Positions 9,516 through 22,500 of a DNA stretch of 64,000 nt are shown piece after piece. Made by a program: the position numbers and the translations under genes. The notes beneath the pieces were generated by a model. The model was given only the letters and a program-made list of their open reading frames with translations. It was not told the origin of the DNA and did no database searches. This DNA is from Nyssa sinensis. Taxonomy: Eukaryota > Streptophyta > Magnoliopsida > Cornales > Nyssaceae. Numbering within the stretch: the stretch's first letter is position 1; each line of letters starts with the position of its first letter. The DNA lies in the NCBI GenBank assembly GCA_008638375.1, contig CM018046.1, positions 1,454,501-1,518,500 on the forward strand, given 5' to 3'.

Positions 9516-12352
9516 ATGTCTTCTCACTTCATTTGGTTTGAATGGATGAGGCCAATCTCTCTTTGGTGGAGACAGTAACATGTGCTCAACTGAATCCCAT
9601 ATCCCTTCAGAAGCTCTTAAATTAAAAAAGAGTTCAAATTCTTAAGCACAACATTAAGAAAAGGCAGAGGCATGCTCACCGGTTAATCAAAATCCAAGTA
9701 TATATGATGCAGAGTTGTATGTGCTTGCCATAGCCAAAATGAATGACCCAATTCATTAACAATAACACGGGTATGATGACTTCTTGCTTAGGTGACTTCC
9801 TTTCAACAATTCAATAATTTATTAGTGCAACCAATTGCATGCCAGCTTTACCAATTGTATCTAAATAAAATGTATTCCGCAATAAATTAATAAATAAAAA
9901 AGAAGAAAAATTATACTTGAGCTAAACTCCCACATGTAATTTATAACTGGTTCTAATATTTTGGTGAAATTGCACATAAGCTAATAAAGGGAGAAAATAA
10001 ATTATACTGACCTCTCCTGAATTTTCTGAAATTATATATTGACTTTCTCTATTTTACTTGAAAATATACAAATCACTCTCTCCTGTCAAATCTTTTTTTT
10101 TTTTTCAAAATAACAAAATTGCTTCTTTTATTTATTTATTTTTGTATTTTTCTAACTTTTTTTTAAAGAATTTTTTTATTTAAAAACAAATTTAAGGTAA
10201 ATAACTTATTTTTATTTTTATAAAAAAATAAATATAAGATTTTTATCAATATTTATTTGAAAAATGAAAAAAAAAATTGGTCAAAATTTAAAAAATTGAA
10301 AAACAATATTTATGAAATGGGTAGTTTTGTTATTTTGAAGAAAAAAATTAACTGGAATGAGATATTTATATATTATCAGGTAAAGTAAAAAAGATCGGTG
10401 TAATTTTAAGAACCTCAAGAGAGATTAGTGTAATTTACCCTAAATTATACTTAAACTAATAGAAACTATTTAATTAGTAGTTTACTACAACTTACAAGTT
10501 GTTCACTATATACTACCAAGAGTTTATTAAGTTTTACATCGTGAACTGCAGTAATGCACATTGAAATAATTTTCAATTTAAGTGTAAATTAATTTTTTCC
10601 TTGTCAACTTATGTTTAATTTTACCAAATTATTGAATCCACTTATAAATTATCCCCTAAGAGGTCGGCTTAAATATAATTTTTCCTTAAAAAAAAAAGAA
10701 AAAAACTTGCTTAGACCAAGCAACCAAAGGGTAAGCAGACCAGCATAAAAACTGGACCATATGTAACCCATTAAGCTTATACCTACAAGATTGACCTAAT
10801 CTTCAGTCTTATTTTTAAACAATGCATTGGCTATTATTTTTACACAATGCGTTGGCTAAATATGCAATACAATCTACAATTCTACAACTTACCATGAATT
10901 GACTTAGGAAAAGCGTCCAACAGATTAGCGCTACTACCTCCATTAGTAATCATCTTCGAAGAGGACAACTGTCGGAGAAAGTGAGAACTGCCGCAGCACA
11001 AACATCGTTGGTATTAATGGCTTTTTTTTACCGATGTAAATAGTATAGTATTACTGACGGTCGCAATGGGTCGGGATAGTGATACATATTACCGTCAGTA
11101 TTAAGTTGATTTTTACCAACAACGTCGAATTTCTGAAATAATTTACTAGTACTGACGGCATTTTCAATCGGTAATGATACTTATATTACCGACGTGCACA
11201 CTATATCCGTGGGTAATCTTATTTACTCTGACCAGCATATAAGCTGATGCCTTTTTCCTGTCGGTATTAAGTTCTTTCAACATTATTTTTATTTTTTCCA
11301 ACTAATTATTGCGTCGGTAAAAATGACCTTCTCTTATAGTGTTATAGAGAGAATTTACTGAATGGAAAACATAAGGGAGTATCAGATGAAAATTTTCAAT
11401 TGCCATTGTAAGGCTGGTACTCTGAACCTAAAACTAGGACCAGGCCATTTAATTTGTGTATAAAACTAAATTGGTGCTTGTGTAAAATATTTCTTCTTTT
11501 CATCTTTTTAGTTGAAGTTTAGGTAAGCAATCTTCATTTACTTAACTTAGTTAAAGTCATGTTAAGAAGTCGTCCTTCATTTATTTGTTCATTAATTGAA
11601 GTCACGTTAGGTAATCGGTCCTTGTTTATTTATTTATTTATTCATTATGTTAAAGTCATGTTAGGTAGGGTGTCTTTATAGCTAATTATTCATTAGTTGT
11701 TTATTTATTTATTTATTCATTATGTTAAAGTCATGTTTGGTAGGGTGTCTTTATAGCTAATTATTTATTAGTTGAAGTCATGTTTTGGAGTTTCTATTAG
11801 TAAATTACATTGAAGTTTAGGCATAATTATTAGAACAAGATCGGATCAGTCTATTCAACGGGTCGAATCGGAAATTGGACCTCAATGGATTTGGGATTTT
11901 ATTTGTACCTTATATATTACTTTTCCTTTTTTTTTTTTTAATCTTATTTTTTTCCACTCTTGAAAATGTCATTCCCTCTAATAGTTTCCTATCCTCTCAG
12001 CCCTCAGCAAATTAAATAGCCTTTTTTCCCACACATACGGGTTTAAAATCTTGCTATTGTAAAAGGGACATCACTTAATACCTAATCTAGCACCAGTGTA
12101 AAGGCAAAAAAAGATGAACTTCTTCAACATGGGAGAAACATAAGAGAAAAACGAATAAAACTTATCCTATAAACTTGTTCAAAAATTATATAACTACAAA
12201 GAACCAAAACCTGCCTTTTACTATTGTGCAAAAATCCCATTGGGAACATTGATAACTTCATTCCAGTTCAAAAAATAAAAAAATGGAATGGATGGAATTG
12301 AGAATGGGCAAATGCAATTTAGACAAATAATTTTGTGTGAAATTAGAAGAGA
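9516..12352. repeat. Distal NLR-1 3' flank shared with NLR-4
   Basis: A 60-bp piece at 9516-9576 is an orphan copy of a sequence that also occurs at about 3340, 30728, 40640 and 52450. From about 9690 to 12115 the sequence is collinear with 58240-59766 behind NLR-4, apart from about 815 bp at 10535-11350 found only here. The homology ends near 12115. The rest, up to the EDR2-like stop codon, shows no coding signal to me. Very AT-rich, with poly-A and poly-T runs. Confidence 0.7.
10985..11341 (-). mobile_element. CACTA-like transposon remnant
   Basis: Read on the minus strand, the end at 11341 begins CACTATAAGAGAAGG, followed by repeated ACCGAC and CCGTCAGTA-type words, as in subterminal repeats of plant CACTA elements. 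It lies inside the 815-bp segment that is absent from the paralogous flank of NLR-4. I could not find a matching second terminus, so it is either truncated or misassigned. No transposase is visible. Confidence 0.4.
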
Positions 12353-13658
12353 TCAAGGTTTGACTTGCTCCAATGGATCTGGGTCCAGCTTTGGGATTAT
12401 AGCAGATGACAACTCTATATGAGAAACACGAACGTCACCTATCAGCCGCTCTGGCAACTCTTCTTTAGCATTTCCCTGTGAATAAACAAAGCAATGCAAA
12501 CCATTCCATTAGCTCAAGATAAAAGACGAAAATTTTCTATCCCACTGTACATAAATCCTGTCAAATAAGAAAAGAGTACTGCAACACATGCTATAGTTTA
12601 TTAACCCCTTTCCACAATGACAAATCCGCATGTGTTTCTATCTTCCTTCGGAGCTCATCTATCAATAATTTGAACAAACCTGAATAGATTTACTTCTTTG
12701 ATGGCAATCCATACATATTTGTTCCTGTAATAACTTCCCCAAGGATTCTCTCACAAAACTAGAGAAAGAGAGAACCACCACTTGAGTGTCAATTAGACAA
12801 ATCAACAGCTAAAAACTCACACAATTCATTAATGAACCAATTCTTGACAGTCTCTCCTGAAATATGATACTATCTTTTGACAGTATCTATAACAATATGA
12901 GATGGGTATGAGAGTGCATTAAATGCTCTTCTGTATGCAGACTTTTAGTTGCAACTACTTGAAAAAAGTAGATTGTGAAAATAAAATAAAAAACTATAAT
13001 TGCTCTTCTGTAACCAACATTTTGTAGTTCTACTACGGCACAGATTTGGGATTTTCCCATTTCAAATGGTTGCAGAATATTCTAAGTTTTACGAGACTTG
13101 AGAAACAAGAGGTTGATAAAAGAAGATCTAAGGTTACAAAATGGTAGATTAGATTAACAGCCTTTTTGGACAATCAGTAAGTCACTTTAAGGTTAAGTCC
13201 CCGGAAACCCCATCCCCTTCTCAGATGTGTGAAACATAACAACCGATGACTTGTTACACACAACTCCTGGTAAAGAGGACGTTGGAGCTTGGAAGTTATA
13301 TTATTAACTAAAACATAAATACCTGTACAAGGAAAGCCATGTCAACTACCAGTGTTGTAATTACGCCAATTACAAGCCCCAAAACTCCATTAGCCACAGT
13401 AGAAGAACCAATATCAACATCAATCTATAGAGAAATGAGCAAAACATTAAGCTAATATTTAATGTTATTCATCAAGCATGATAATGGTTAATTTCACTTA
13501 TAAAAAGGGAGAAGGATATTTACTTCCAAATACTTGGGACCACGGATGTAGTTGCAATCAACTGCTTTTCCTAGCAAACAAGGCGTACTTCCAACACTCT
13601 GGCGCACAATCCATGAACCCTGCATGATTGACAACTGAAAGTAGTCAAGAACAAATGC

Positions 13659-13698
<40 letters not shown>

Positions 13699-14147
13699 AT
13701 GAAGTGGTAAAAAAATTCAAAAACAGAACAAGAAGGAACACCCCAAAAAGGATGTACATGGGTGTGCTCCCATTTTGCGTGTTCTCTGAATAAATTATTA
13801 CTTTTTATTACTTAATATAGTCCAAATATACAGACTCGAGCATTCTTCAAGAAAAAAAAAAAAAGAATGCCACAAATACCTTGGGAACTGATGGGATAAG
13901 CTTGAGCCTACTATTACGGAATTCATCATCACCATCAACAAACCGTTGCAATAGAGATCCAGGTACTAAATCCTTCATCACAAAATAGAAAACCATACTG
14001 TAGTGTGTCGAAGCAGGTACCTATAAGAACCCATCATTAATTCTCTTCCAGCCTCAGCATTCATCAAGTTTAAAATCAGGATAAGCTACAGAAACAACTT
14101 ACTTGCAGATTTACAACCACTGAGAAAAATCCTTTGTCAAAGGCAAC
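12353..14147 (-). pseudogene. EDR2-like gene, last five exons only (DUF1336 / EDR2_C)
   Basis: Five phase-0 exons on the minus strand: 14103-14147, 13880-14020, 13524-13619, 13323-13424 and 12353-12475 (stop at 12353-12355). All have AG acceptors and GT donors. Together they encode 168 residues, open throughout, with the family words THYSMVFYFV, GSLLQRFVDGDDEFRNSRLK, GSWIVRQSVG, DVDIGSSTVANGVLG and LPERLIG. This is the C-terminal domain of ENHANCED DISEASE RESISTANCE 2-like proteins, which in full length also carry PH and START domains; Arabidopsis EDR2 dampens salicylate-dependent defence and cell death. I found no upstream exons between 14148 and 16592, so the copy looks 5'-truncated. The reading frame shows no lesion, so truncation is either recent or the missing exons lie in distant DNA. 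The exon assignment is firm; the pseudogene call is an inference. Confidence 0.85.
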
Positions 14148-16592
14148 CTAAAAAGAAATTTATAAACATGCTCATAAATATAATCAAGTTACTTCAGAAA
14201 ACAAAGCAGGTTGATTGAAAGTCAGAATACTATAGTTTAAGAAGCAGTTACTAATTCAACTAAAGACCAGCCTATTCAACTTACTCAAGTTATGAGTAAT
14301 CCCAATGAGCAAGCAGGGCTTCCTCAAACGTGCAACAACCAGGTTTACATATTATTTTTATTAATTAATTTATTTTATATTTCTCCTCTTTTTTTGGGCA
14401 GGGTGGGCGAGGGATGGGATATGTAGAGTTTCTAAGTAGCAGCAAGCCCAAACTAGATAACAACCTGATACAATCAGCCAAAAGAAAAGTCTAGTTCCAA
14501 AACCTAAAACGGGCTCCAATCAATTTAAACCATAGCAGCAATGGGGCTTCAAGTCATATGAAATTCTTTTTCTAAAATCTAACCTCGAAGACAACTCTGC
14601 TCCCTCTTATAATAAAAAACAATTATAGATAAGCTAATATGGGAATATCACACTTAAACCCCATCAGACAGGATATTTCTCAAACACCAGGACAAGGATG
14701 GCTTTTGATACCAAAAAGGACAGCAGACCAAAGGCACAAAATAGACTCCATGATCAAATGACACTTGGCTGGAATAGGAATTGGAATGGCAATACGCCCA
14801 GAGTAATGTTGGCATGGAGTTGAACAGCAGCATCAGCACGAGTTGAGAAAGGAGTCATGACTCATGAATAGGTTTTTTTGGGTTGGGGGGGATGGGTCCA
14901 GGTGTTTTTTTTTCACCTGAACACCACCATTCTTCAGCATTCTTTTTTTTTTTTGGGATAAGTCCCATTCTCCAGCTTTATTTTGTTAGACTAAAGCAGG
15001 AACCCAAAATGAAAGATATGTCCCGGACACAAACACACTATTAAGATAATTCACAAAGCTGGTTTCTTTCGATTCTCTTGGTATCTTTCAATTTTGCATA
15101 AAAAAAAAAGAAGCAAAAAAAATAAAAATAACTCTACAACACCAAGAGAAGGGAGAAGCAAACCATCGAATCCAAATTTTTCTTTCAACCGAGGTAAGTT
15201 CGTCATTTTTACCTTTTATAATATATTATTTATCTCATTTGAATTTAAAAAAAAAAAAATTGAAGAGGCCTAATGTCCGAACATAAATAGTTTTTATAAT
15301 TTTTGTAATACATAAAAAAATTGAAGAGGCCTAATGGCCTAATGTTCATCTACTATTCATTCATTATTTATTCACTAATTATTTTTATAATACTCTAAAC
15401 TAATAATTATATGTTTTTATTAATTTCTTAATGTGTTTTTATTTTTTTAATGTACTTTATTAGTTTTTAATGTACCCTTTTTTTATTTTCTAAACTATTT
15501 TAATTTGTAATTTCTTAAATATATCATGAAGTTTTTAACCAAAAAATAAGTGATAAATAATTGAAGTTTGGATAAATATATGTAAAATAATTATATTTTG
15601 AACATAAATAATATTATAAAAAGTGGAATTTGAAGAATGAATAGTGATTTAAAGATTGGTCGGGTTGAAGTAAAAATATGAAAGTGTGGGATCCATTATC
15701 TTCAAATATAAAAAAATGTCAAAATGAAAGATGAATTTGATGATTATGGGTTAGAAATGCTCTAAAACTATCTTCAACCCATCAAAAAAGGGTCTCCAAC
15801 CCATCTTCAAATTGGCATCAAATTTGAAAGATTCACTATTCATTCTTTAAGTCACTATTTATTTACTATTCATAAAATATTCATTCATTAATTATTTTTA
15901 TAATATTTCAAATTAATAATTAAATATTTTATATTATTTAAAATTTAAAAGTAAATTATCATAAGATTTTTTAATTATTATTTATTATTAATTTTGAAAA
16001 TATTTTTTTCACAACTTTCGACTATTTTAATTTACAATTTCTTAGATATATCATATAGTTTTTAACAAAAGAAAAGTGATAAATAATTAATTTTTGAATA
16101 AATATATATTAAATAATTGTATTTTTGATATAAATATTATTATAAAAAGTGAAATTTGAAGAATGAATAGTGATTGAAAGATTGGTACATTGAAATGTAG
16201 GAAAACAAAAAGAAAGTGAAATTATTATTAATTTTGAAAATAATTTCTCACTTTGAAAATAATTGACTTTGCTTCAATTTCTCACTTTGAAACTTTGACT
16301 CCCATGATGACACAAATATTTCATTCCTATGATGTTAAAAAAACTGGCCATGCTAATATCACTTGATTAATTGTGTTAATGTTCAAAATAAAAATAAAAT
16401 AAAATATTTATTTATACCCTCTTATTCATTCATTCATAAATATATATATAATTTTTGTTATTCATATTTATACAATGGTTTTGAAGTTAATTATGAAATC
16501 AAATTCCTTTTTGTTTCTATATATACCACACCAGAGCCGCACTCTTTCTCTCCCTCTCTCTATCTCTCTCTACGAAAAACAGTGGTTTAAAA
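14148..16592. other. Intergenic region between EDR2-like fragment and DUF1995 gene
   Basis: AT-rich with no convincing exon on either strand. A degenerate direct duplication occupies about 15285-15665 and 15835-16190. Each copy ends in GAATGAATAGTGATT, with its inverse near the start of the second copy (about 15832), so MITE-like palindromic elements are likely. Phrases such as ttcaacccatc and gggttagaaatgctct near 15745-15800 resemble element termini. The CT-rich stretch at 16540-16572 probably lies in the promoter or 5' leader of the next gene. Confidence 0.5.
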
Positions 16593-19500
16593 ATGCCGTT
16601 ATCCAGCACTCCAACCGCTTCTAGGGTTCCAATTGCAATCCCTTCTCTTCCAAATCGAAAGGTAAGAGAACTCTCAGCACTAATTTCAACTTTGAATGTT
16701 AGCCATTTCCTACGTCCCTTTCTGGTTACTGAGACAATGTAGGAAAACAAAAAGAAAGTGAAATTTTGGATCTTGTTTTCTCTCGACAAAGGGCTGCAAT
16801 TAACTAAAAGCGTCCACTCAACTGTGTGTAACACAACTAACCGGAAAATTGAAGTTATCATCTCATTCCTTGGAATTTAAAGCAATATAAAACATAATTC
16901 CCGGCAAGTTGAGTTCTTTTCTTATTTTCTGCTATTTTCTCAGCAGCCAAATAGGTCAAATAATATTTGATCAAATTTCTTTAAACTTAGAATTGTTTGA
17001 AATTCACACATCTTTCTTTACCTTTATTCAGTTTTCATTTTATTTTCTAAAATGATTATGCGTGTTAGCTTTTGACTACTAATTCATTGACACTGTAGGG
17101 CCTTAAATGTAGAACCATTCAAATAAAAAATAATGTGAATTTCTGTGGAGGAAGAATTGCCGCATATAAGAGGTCAAGAAATCTTGAATTTGTGACCAAT
17201 TCGGTTGCTGGGGACAGTGGTGCGTGGGTCGGGTTTGATGTGCCATTTCCTAGTGATTATTCTGAACTTCTAGAACAAGTAAACTTTTACTTCATTCATG
17301 GTATGCAATTTGTAAATTTTTCTTCTTTTTTTATTGTCTATAAAAAAGATGTCACTTTTTAAAGTTTTTTTAGATTACCAGAAGTAATTGTAACTGATGT
17401 ATATATAGAGGTTCTAACTGATGTAAGGTTAAATGTGTGAAGTAATCGTAAACCAGGAGCAAGGTTACAAAATCAATTATACTATTAGAGAATTCATGCA
17501 AATTACCTGTTAATCGAGAATAGAAAGTGTGGAAAATAAGATTTCTATGCCCCCTCCTTCCCATGCACGGGTTACAGTCTTAGTAATTCATTATTGATCT
17601 GTTGCCAATTGAAATTATGTAAAGGATGATTGTTTGACACTTTGATGTAATGAATGATGTGCCATCATAAACCTGGGTCAGTTTGTTCTCTGAAGTCACA
17701 TTTTATATCTATAGATTTTTTGATTGGTAAACTATGATCGTACAAGGTGCCTGAGGGAGGTGAATCCATATATACAAAGGGAATCCGACATAACAATTAA
17801 AGTCTAAGGTCCCCCAAAAAATCAACAAAAGAAAATATGTACATTGGATAACCTTGTCTAGTCCAAAAATGAAGAAGTTTCAAAAAAATTGTCCTTTAAC
17901 CTATTAAGGGGTAGCTCTTCCCCCTAAAAAATTCTCATGTTTCTCTCCCTCCACAAGCACCAAAGAAGGCATAAAGGGGCCATAAACCATGCCCTCTTCA
18001 CATCCTTTCTCACCCTACATCCGCCTAAGCTAGTCATAAGACCTTTAATTGAAAACATGGCATGAACCACATACAACCAAAAATAGAAAAGAGGCTCCAA
18101 GCATATGCAACGTCTGCTAGCCAAAAGAAAGCTCCTCCTTTGCAAATTATACATAGTTAAAACCGCTTCTCCTATAGCCATCCATACAAAAAAAAAAAAA
18201 TAACTTTGTGGTCTATCCAAAATAAAAAGGGGGCTCCAAGCATACCACGCCACCTTTCAATGAAGAAAGAGGCGATTAACTGATTCAGCCTCCTTGCATA
18301 CGTAACTTCTACTAGCCAAAAGAAAGCTCCTTCTTTGCAAATTATACATAGTCAAAACCGCTTCTGACATCACTAAGGATAAAAAAAAAAAAAGTGACTT
18401 TAGAGGGAACTTTGGAATTCTAAATTATCCTCCACAGAAAGTCTCTACTCCTTCCTCTCATCACTACTTCGTAATATGATAGAATCGAGAATATCCTTGG
18501 GTTGCTCAAGGTCCACACCATGGAACGATCCCTGTCACTAGACTCACTACTAATCTGAAAGTGATTAAGCATCCCCATCAACCTCATTGGCTCTTCTAGC
18601 AGTCCTGCATATTTCTTCTAAAGTTGGGAGACCAAATCCATTCCCCTCTAACCCAAGAAGCACACTTCTCCACCAAATCATTCGTGTATAATGTGGGAAT
18701 TGATCCTTCAAAATAACGTCTCCACTCCAAGGATCCTCTTCAAACTCATTCAAGAACCCTTTCACACTTAAAAATGAATAAACTTACAAAATTGATCGTT
18801 GCCCTTATCATAGATTTCCACAAGCCACATCCATAAGGCTCCACTACACTAGCAAACTACTCTCTCTCTCTCTCTCTCTCTCTCGTCATGCTCATATTTC
18901 AACACTATCACCTTCCTCCATTGGGTTTCCTCCTCCATCGTAAACTACCACAACCATTTCCCAAAAAGAGCTAAAATGATTCCCGTAAACCCCCTTCAAC
19001 CCTCGGACCCAAACTCAATAAGTGAATCTTCCTCTCCTTTTGTAAACTTCTCCACAAGAAGTCCCTTTGAAGGTTATCCAACTTTTTCTTTTTCATGGAA
19101 GACTTCATTTGAAAAAGAGACATGAAGTAGGTTGGTAAGCTGGTTAAAGTACTTTTTAGTAAAGTAGTCCTGCTATCTTTAAAATGTTACTACCTCTTCC
19201 ATCCCGTGAGCCTCTTCTCAAACCTTTTCACCACAACATATCACATTACTTTAGCTCCCGAAGGAGCTCCAAACGGAAACTCTAGATAGACCGAAAGAAA
19301 GGAGCCAACCTTATAGCCCAAGTTCCATGCCAAGGAATTCACCCCCACCACCTCCTCAGATAGATTCACCCTCAGTCTAGAAACTGCTTCAAAGCAAAGG
19401 AATAAACATCTCAAATAACAAAGTTGTCTCTCCTCAAATAACAAAGTTGTCTCTTCTCAACTCTGCAAAAAATTGTCGTAATATCAACAAAGAGGAGATG

Positions 19501-22500
19501 AAAAACCTCTATGCTCCTCCCCCAACCATCTATAATCTTGAATCCTTCTAGCATACCACCCTTTACAACTTTATCCTAAGAAGTATGGATAAGGACACAT
19601 GTATGGATATGACACGACACCGACACATAGACACATTATTTTTCAAAAAAGTAGGACAAGAACACTGGCATGTTAAATATATGTAAATTTTTTTATATTT
19701 TTTATATGGCCATATAATAAAAACTTAACGTTATTTTAATTAAAATTGGCATAAAAACTTACAAATCACATAAAATAAAAATTCAGGAACTTCTTCATTT
19801 AATCATCAACATTCAAGATTCAAATTCCAAAACAAATTTACTAAATATTACATAAAATATGTATATGTATATGTATATGTATAACCACAAAAAAGAACTA
19901 AGGGGAAGAGGAGAAAACGAGAAAAAAATTCTAAAAAAAGAAGAAAATTAGAAAATGTGTCCCAAACGTGTCTGGAATTAAGAAAAAATATAATTAAAAA
20001 AATTGGATACTATTTTTTTGCATGTTTGACACGGATAGGTGAGCCAAAATAGAGTGTTCGTACTTCATAAGCTTTACCCAACAACTTACTCAATGCCTCC
20101 ATTAAGATGACAATCAGAGGATCCTCTTGGCTCAATCCCCTTGAGGATTTGAAGAAACCTATAGGAGTCCTATTACTGAAAGAGAAATTGAGAAAATGCA
20201 CCAACCCACCCATCATCTCCATTTCTTCCCATACCCCATTTTCTCATGAAGGACTAATAAGAAACTCCAATTTAAGTAATCATACGCCTTTCCGATATCA
20301 AGTTTGCAAGCTATCCCACTTTGCAATCCCTTCCTCTTTGTTTTAATAGACTCACTCACTACTAGGGCTGTATCCAAAATCTGTTTCCCACCCATAAAGG
20401 AATTTTTTGGCTCTCAAGGACCACCTTTGGAATCCTGGATATTCTCAGCCACTCCTTTGGAATCAACGCAATAAATGAAACATTATCAAAGGGGCAGTAA
20501 GACTCCTTTCATAGGCAACATCCCATGTGTTGAGAAATACTAGGCTTCCATCAAATACCGACTCTTTTTCCTATAATATCGTGCGAGATCTTGCCTTCAA
20601 AGGAAATTCAAAAAGAAACAATGCTCCATACATATCTACCACTCGCACGCCAGCCAATGCCCCCATCAGCGAACCTATATGCCCCACCACACATCTATCC
20701 ATGAATTCAATTATCTCCTTTCAAGAGTTAAGCCCCACCTCAATGTCCTCCCATCCTCTGCCGCTGCTAATTGCTGTCACTAATGGTGATTCCGGCCACT
20801 TGGCTATGTCTGCCACCTCCTCGTTTGACCTTTCCTTGCTTCCGACTTTAAGGCTCTCGAAGTTGAGTAGTATCCTGAAGGCGTTCCCACCTTGAACCAT
20901 CATCTTCCATGATTGATCTCCAGGATGCAATATTTCAGCTACTCTCTGAAACCCTCTCCTCCACTTTCAGAACCTCGCCATCCTCAATCGTCCTCCTTTA
21001 TATTATCAGCCTTCTTCGTCTTCCTTTAATTGCAAAACCCATCCTCCCGTTCTCCAAATTCCTTCTATACATGAAGTCCTCTCTTTATACAGAGTGTAAA
21101 TCAACATGGTTAGCAGCTTTATTATCAAAATGTTTATTGAAAGGTGAATCATAATTACATTCTGACTCAATTTGTCCAATAATTGTTATTTATCATTCAT
21201 GTGTTGTAGCCATTGCACAGTGCTCTGTCTACCTTGATATGGAGTTGTCACTGAAAGGAGTTCCTTGTGTTTTTTTTTTCCCAGCACACGTCAACCCCAC
21301 CTAAAGTTTTGTAGCTGAACTTTTATATATTAATTCATAAGAGAATGAAGGCACTCCATTGTAGGGGAGAATATGTCAACTAAACAGACTAGGGCTTTTT
21401 ATGTGGTGAAGATGCTCTTTCCTTGGATCATCATAAATTAATTAAAGGATCCCTTTGGGATAGCCATACATTACTTGAAATTGTGAGTTAGGTTAACATA
21501 TTTATGCATCTTTGTTACTCAGAGTCGGGGAACTTAAAGAAAATCACCTTCTTGAGAACTAATGTGGGGATTTACTCAATTTGAGAGCCAGTGGGATGTT
21601 TGTCAAATTTTTGAAGATCAAAACTATGCTTATGTTGGGAATTTAACTGTAAAGATATCATGATTGGATGGTCTTCTTCTAGAGGAAATATTTCGGCTCC
21701 TTAAGATTGCTCTTTTTTCCAGCAAATATACTGCAGCTGGTACATGCATTGTGCTTGTGAATTGTCAACTTGACACAATTTAATAGCGTTATTATTTTTA
21801 GTTATATTTTTCTCTCATTTTGTTCAAATTTTAATAGAGTTAGAAAGAGGTGGATGCATTATTTAGTTATATTATGCTATAATTTTGCTCTTCTCTCTCT
21901 CTAATCTCCACCCCCCCTTCTCTCAAACTGTCAACTTGACACAATTTAATAGCATTATTATTTTTAGGTATATTTTTTTCTCATTTTGTTCAAATTGTAA
22001 TAGAGTTAGAAAGAGGTGGATGCATTATTTAGTTATATTATGCTATAATTTTGCTTCTCTCTCTCTCTTCCCCCTCTCTCCTGCTTAATAGTATTATTAC
22101 TTCTAGTTATTTTTTCTCATTTTTCAAACTTTAATTGAGTTAGAAAGTGTGGATGTGTTATTTTAGGCATATTTTGCTCTCTCTATCTTACAATTTCACT
22201 GTTTAAGATTCATGATTTCTCTTTTCTGCTGATTTTTTAGCTTAGACATCCGACACCCTTTTTTTTTTTTTATTCACTCTTTTGTTTTCTGTTAATTTAT
22301 GCCTGTAACAATTAACAGGCTAAAGAAGCAACTGAATTGGCTCTGAAGGATGGAAAACAGCTAATGGTGAGTTAGTATTGTGTAGTTTTTGGATAATAGC
22401 AGAGAAAAGTAGACGTTATATATAGAATTCCCAGAGAGTTTGTGAGAAACAAGTTTCTGTCACAGGAGATTGAATTTCCAACTGCTGGACTTGGATCTGT

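Noticed and set aside
20527..20895. 122-codon + strand frame in intron 2 of the DUF1995 gene
   Set aside because: It is antisense to the LINE remnant, has low-complexity Ser/Pro content and no known domain.
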